Below are positions 4,801 to 7,169 of a DNA stretch of 7,169 nt, in pieces (within the stretch, counting starts at the first letter, position 1; every line of letters begins with the position of its first letter). The DNA is taken from contig JADFRH010000123.1 in NCBI GenBank assembly GCA_022561415.1, positions 1-7,169 on the forward strand, in the 5' to 3' direction. The notes under the pieces are model-generated. The model saw only the letters and a list, made by a program, of their open reading frames with translations, was not told the DNA's origin and did no database searches. The stretch is from Planctomycetota bacterium (GTDB lineage: Bacteria > Planctomycetota > Phycisphaerae > UBA1845). Position numbers and translations under genes: made by a program.

Positions 4801-5318
4801 CACCGCAGGCCTGCGGTTTCGGCGTGCTTGACGAGTTCCGCCCACAGCGCGTCGAGCGAGTCCGGCACGACGCGAGCGTCACCCACGACGGCCATGAAGT
4901 TCGTGTCCCCCGACCAGCGCGGGACGATGTGGGCGTGCAGATGGTCCGGCAGGCCCGCTCCGGCGCAGCGCCCCAGGTTGTACCCGATGTTGAACCCGTG
5001 CGGGGACAGGGTTCGTCGCAAGAGGTCGACGGCCTCCCGGATCATCTGCGACATGCCGTTCCATTCGACCGGGGACAAGTCGGCCACGTCGCCTTTGTGC
5101 CCCGCGTGCGCAATCAACAGGTGCCCGTTGGTGTAGGGGAACCGGTTCATCACGGCGAACGATGATTCGCCGCGCCACAGGACGTGGTTTTCCTGGTCGG
5201 CGTCGGCGTTTTCCCAATAGCGGCACAGAAAGCAGCCGTCCTCGGACGATTCTTCGCCGAGTGAGCGGATGTAGTCCATCCGCCAGGGAGCCCACAGGTT
5301 CTGGTTGAAATCGGCCAT
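4800..5318 (-). CDS. HIT-family protein, Ap4A phosphorylase/hydrolase-like (172 aa)
   Basis: HIT proteins of this subgroup act on dinucleoside polyphosphates such as Ap4A, or on related nucleotidyl substrates, through a histidine nucleotidylate intermediate. The histidine triad is present as HLHAHIVPRW, with H126, H128 and H130. It is preceded by FNIGYNLGRCAGAGLPD (109-125) and followed by GDTNFMAVVGDARV (137-150), as in actinobacterial Ap4A phosphorylases such as Rv2613c. The N-terminus LWAPWRMDYI (8-17) and a C29-x-x-C32 pair, often zinc-binding in HIT proteins, also fit. ATG 5318 is chosen because homology begins there; the frame stays open to 5453, but the extra 45 residues look like noncoding Arg/Pro/Ala-rich translation. 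A weak AGG lies about 8 nt upstream. The stop overlaps the dgt start by one base. Confidence 0.9.
   Translation of the reverse strand: MADFNQNLWAPWRMDYIRSLGEESSEDGCFLCRYWENADADQENHVLWRGESSFAVMNRFPYTNGHLLIAHAGHKGDVADLSPVEWNGMSQMIREAVDLLRRTLSPHGFNIGYNLGRCAGAGLPDHLHAHIVPRWSGDTNFMAVVGDARVVPDSLDALWAELVKHAETAGLR
4802..4817. promoter_or_regulatory. Perfect palindrome at the HIT stop / dgt start junction
   Basis: ACCGCAGGCCTGCGGT is a 16-bp perfect palindrome covering the last HIT codons and ending 1 nt before the dgt ATG. In mRNA it can form a 6-bp stem with a GGCC loop where a dgt ribosome binding site would be, and no Shine-Dalgarno is visible there. Translational coupling, with HIT ribosomes opening the hairpin, is a reasonable inference. 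Confidence 0.5.
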
Positions 5319-5347
5319 GGTTCGTACCTGCGAATCGAGCCAACCGG

Positions 5348-5376
5348 AGTGTAGCCGGGGCCGACGATGCAAACAA
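5348..5376 (-). promoter_or_regulatory. Candidate promoter of the HIT-dgt operon
   Basis: On the minus strand TTGTTT (5376-5371, 3/6) and TACACT (5353-5348, 4/6) are separated by exactly 17 nt. The predicted start is near 5341, about 22 nt before the HIT ATG. Spacing is ideal but the hexamers are only moderate matches. Confidence 0.4.
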
Positions 5377-5408
5377 GCCGATGAGGCGACCGGTGAAACT
5401 GGCAGAGC

Positions 5409-5424
5409 CCCCGGCGCGCCGGGG
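5409..5424. promoter_or_regulatory. GC-only perfect palindrome between divergent promoters
   Basis: CCCCGGCGCGCCGGGG is a 16-bp perfect palindrome in the middle of the 161-bp divergent region. It sits between the candidate HIT promoter and the candidate lipoprotein promoter. It could be an operator or a cruciform-prone site; GC-rich sequence makes short palindromes more likely by chance. Confidence 0.35.
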
Positions 5425-5440
5425 CCGGCCCGCTTGTCGG

Positions 5441-5469
5441 TTGGCATCGGCATGACCGCCGGGTAGACT
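5441..5469 (+). promoter_or_regulatory. Candidate promoter of the lipoprotein gene
   Basis: TTGGCA (5441-5446, 5/6) and TAGACT (5464-5469, 4/6) are separated by exactly 17 nt. The predicted start is near 5476, only a few bases before the ATG at 5480. This would explain why that gene has no recognisable Shine-Dalgarno. Confidence 0.5.
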
Positions 5470-5479
5470 CGCGATCACG

Positions 5480-6088
5480 ATGAACTTTTTACCAAGATCG
5501 AAAGGGCTGGTGTCGGTAGCTTTGTGCGTCGCGCTCGGTGGGTGCTCCCGCGATGCGCGGCTGGTCGGTCGCAACGTTCGTAGCGTGACGGTGAAACCGG
5601 TGACGCATTACGGCGTGACGCTCGACGAGAACGCCACGCCCAAACAGGTGGCGTATGTGTTGACGCGGGCGATTCGTGACGATTTTCTGGCCGCAACGTC
5701 CCAGGATCGAGAGGCCTCGCTCGATGTGCAGTTTGATATCTGCGCCGCGAATGTCATCAATGCGCGGAACTCGACCGCGGTCAGCCGCGATGAGTTCGTG
5801 TACACCGTGGTCTATCACTGGACGCCGACGGTTTCACATTACGTGCGCGGGTTCGACACCGACTGGGCCAAAGCCGAGCCCCGTCTGGTCCAGTCGGCCG
5901 TGCATACCGACGGGGCCGACGGCGGCGGCACGAAGAAATGCGAGGTACGCATGGAGCTTGCCGACCCGGACGGCGACCCGGGCGCCGGCGTCGTGATGAT
6001 CGCGTGGCTCGCCCGCGACAAGGGGCTTTGGCGTGTGACCCACGTGGGTTTCGATCGCACTCGGCGGAAGCTGGCAACGTCCGGATGA
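5480..6088 (+). CDS. Lipoprotein of unknown function (202 aa)
   Basis: The N-terminus is a type II signal peptide: MNFLPRSK, a hydrophobic core LVSVALCVA, and the lipobox LGGC with C22 as the predicted lipidated cysteine. The mature protein is about 180 residues. Visible segments include ATPKQVAYVLTRAIRDDFLA (53-72), a polar middle with FVYTVVYHW (106-114), and a C-terminal beta-like part with VVMIAWLARDKGLWRVTHVGF. The last resembles the small cystatin/NTF2-like folds of bacterial lipoproteins, a weak impression only. I do not recognise a family. The ATG at 5480 has no Shine-Dalgarno and sits a few bases past a predicted transcription start, so it may be read leaderless. It is divergent from HIT-dgt and 76 bp upstream of uvrA on the same strand. 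Confidence 0.75.
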   Translation: MNFLPRSKGLVSVALCVALGGCSRDARLVGRNVRSVTVKPVTHYGVTLDENATPKQVAYVLTRAIRDDFLAATSQDREASLDVQFDICAANVINARNSTAVSRDEFVYTVVYHWTPTVSHYVRGFDTDWAKAEPRLVQSAVHTDGADGGGTKKCEVRMELADPDGDPGAGVVMIAWLARDKGLWRVTHVGFDRTRRKLATSG

Positions 6089-6164
6089 CCGGCGGGCGGG
6101 GTCCATCGCGGGGTCCAATGGAGTTTGATACGGTCGGTCGAAGTCTACGTTCCATGAGGGGTTG

Positions 6165-7169
6165 ATGGAGCCGACGGTCATCACGGTCAAGGGCGCCCGC
6201 GAGCACAACCTGCGCGACGTCAACCTAACGCTGCCGCGCGGTAAGCTCATCTGCTTTACCGGCGTGTCCGGCAGCGGCAAGAGCAGCTTCGCGTTCGACA
6301 CCCTCTTCGCCGAGGGTCAGCGGCGCTATCTCGAATCGCTCAGCTCCTACGCCCGGCAGTTCCTGGGGCAGCTCACCAAGCCGGACGTCGATCAGATCAC
6401 CGGGCTGAGTCCGTCGATCGCCATTCAGCAGAAGAGCAGCGGCTGGAACCCGCGCAGCACGGTCGGCACGATCACTCAGATTCACGACTATCTGCGGGTG
6501 CTCTTCGCGCGGGTGGGTAGGCAGCACTGCACGGGCTGTGGTGATCCGATCAGCGCCCAAACGCGCGAGCAGATCATTGCCCGCATCCTCGCTCTGCCGC
6601 CGGAAACCAAAGTCCTCATCCTGGCGCCGGTGGTTCGCGGGCAGAAGGGCGAGTACCGCGATCTCTTTGAGGACATGATCAAGAAGGGTTACGGACGAGC
6701 ACGGGTTGACGGGGAGATTGTGGCATTGAGCGAAGTGCCGGCGCTGGCCCGGCAGATTCGCCACAACATCGAGATCGTAATCGACCGACTGGTGATCTCG
6801 GCGAAAAACAGACAAGGCCTGCTTGCAGGCCGATCGCGACTGGCCGAGGCGGTGGAAGCGGCATTGACTCTCGGCGACGGCACCCTGATCGTAAGCGTGG
6901 CGCACGATCCGAGCCGCGACCGTAAGGGAGCGGGGGCAGGGACGAAGGGACGAAGGGACGGAGGGACAAAGGAAGAGCCGGACCGAAACCACGATCCGTA
7001 CCGCGATCGTGTGGGGGAAGGGACGAAGGGACGTAGGGACAAAGGGACGAAGGAAGAGTCGGGCTTCGATCAGGACATCCTCCTCTCCTCCCACTACGCC
7101 TGCCCCAAGTGCGACCTCAGCTTCGAGCCGCCCTCGCCGCAACTCTTCAGCTTCAACTCGCCGATGGGT
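6165..7169 (+). CDS. uvrA: UvrA, excinuclease ABC ATPase subunit (first 335 aa, partial)
   Basis: UvrA dimers find DNA damage and load UvrB in nucleotide excision repair. The frame starts at ATG 6165, with GAGGGG at 6156-6161 unusually close (3 nt), and stays open to the window end. The Walker [10 protein letters not shown] (33-41) is followed by the signature [20 protein letters not shown] (48-67) and [17 protein letters not shown] (95-111). C122/C125 lie in HCTGCG. The UvrB-binding-domain region [19 protein letters not shown] (153-171) and IEIVIDRLV (202-210) follow. ACPKC (C313, C316) is the first half of zinc module 1, and LFSFNSP ends the window. Two insertions relative to E. coli UvrA stand out: about 7 residues near 211-221 and about 50 residues at about 247-300. 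The larger is translated tandem repeat DNA. The remaining two thirds, including the second ATPase, lie outside. Confidence 0.95.
   Translation, partial: MEPTVITVKGAREHNLRDVNLTLPRGKLICFTGVSGSGKSSFAFDTLFAEGQRRYLESLSSYARQFLGQLTKPDVDQITGLSPSIAIQQKSSGWNPRSTVGTITQIHDYLRVLFARVGRQHCTGCGDPISAQTREQIIARILALPPETKVLILAPVVRGQKGEYRDLFEDMIKKGYGRARVDGEIVALSEVPALARQIRHNIEIVIDRLVISAKNRQGLLAGRSRLAEAVEAALTLGDGTLIVSVAHDPSRDRKGAGAGTKGRRDGGTKEEPDRNHDPYRDRVGEGTKGRRDKGTKEESGFDQDILLSSHYACPKCDLSFEPPSPQLFSFNSPMG
6816..6831. repeat. Small inverted repeat inside uvrA
   Basis: GGCCTGC TT GCAGGCC is a 7-bp perfect inverted repeat around TT. It encodes part of the extra residues [11 protein letters not shown] (211-221), where E. 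coli UvrA has only about four residues. The coincidence of a palindrome with an in-frame length gain suggests a small inserted element, though ordinary loop variation is possible. Confidence 0.45.
6903..7062. repeat. Two-unit tandem repeat inserted in frame in uvrA
   Basis: Each unit has a head, CACGATCCGAGCCGCGACCG (6903-6922) and its variant CACGATCCGTACCGCGATCG (6990-7009). Each then has a GGGACGAA octamer array of four units (6939-6970 and 7020-7051), ending in GGAAGAGCCGG or GGAAGAGTCGG. The octamer blocks are 81 bp apart and the heads 87 bp apart, both multiples of three, so the reading frame is preserved. The translation is a charged low-complexity tract with [12 protein letters not shown] and [12 protein letters not shown]. 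Confidence 0.88.

Noticed and set aside
4000..5136. Open frame of 378 codons on the plus strand
   Set aside because: It lies antisense to dgt and HIT, both with intact catalytic motifs. Its Arg/Ala/Val-rich composition is typical of a GC-rich shadow frame.
5319..5453. 45-codon N-terminal extension of the HIT protein from an upstream ATG
   Set aside because: The sequence is Arg/Pro/Ala-rich without family similarity and would overlap the candidate promoter at 5348-5376. Family similarity begins at ATG 5318.
6089..6164. Promoter or terminator between the lipoprotein gene and uvrA
   Set aside because: TTGATA and TACGTT occur but only 15 nt apart and with poor matches. No stem with a U-run is present. 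A short GGGGTCC direct repeat there has no evident function.
6225..7142. Long open frame of 305 codons on the minus strand opposite uvrA
   Set aside because: It is the antisense shadow of uvrA. Its Pro/Ser/Arg-rich parts are just the reverse translation of the GGGACGAA repeats, and the plus-strand frame has unmistakable UvrA motifs.

Overview
The window is GC-rich, densely packed bacterial chromosome holding mostly housekeeping genes. I infer a planctomycete-like organism (Planctomycetota, perhaps Phycisphaerae or a relative) with moderate confidence. The reasons are the gene repertoire, a lipoprotein and a PDZ protein of no familiar family, heptamer and octamer repeats between and inside genes, and a uvrA interrupted in frame by repeat DNA. 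No rRNA, tRNA, CRISPR array or transposase is visible.

Layout. Positions 1-79 (minus) are the start of a membrane-anchored or secreted protein cut by the window edge. Its promoter has an inverted repeat folded over it (91-128). Positions 143-460 (minus) encode a small acidic exported protein. An intrinsic terminator sits in its leader, directly before the ribosome binding site. Positions 725-1915 (plus) encode an exported PDZ-domain protein. It converges on trmB (2044-2655, minus), and between the two lie inverted arrays of an AGTTGTC heptamer. Upstream of trmB on the same strand is a toxin-antitoxin module: a RelE/ParE-like toxin first, then a Phd-like plus XRE antitoxin. It has a near-consensus promoter with a palindromic operator in its spacer. 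Further upstream, a HIT-family nucleotide hydrolase/transferase and a dGTPase-like HD hydrolase (dgt) form a tightly coupled pair sharing a TGATG stop/start. A divergent promoter region (5319-5479) separates this pair from a plus-strand lipoprotein gene, followed by the first 335 codons of uvrA, which runs off the window.

Functional view. HIT and Dgt both act on nucleotides (dinucleoside polyphosphates and dNTPs) and UvrA starts nucleotide excision repair, so the right half leans toward nucleotide-pool and genome maintenance. TrmB modifies tRNA. The TA module looks like the accessory insert in a housekeeping neighbourhood. The most unusual signals are repeat DNA translated inside uvrA, two promoters carrying built-in palindromes, and the terminator in the leader of the small secreted protein. 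I do not see a wholly new multi-gene system.
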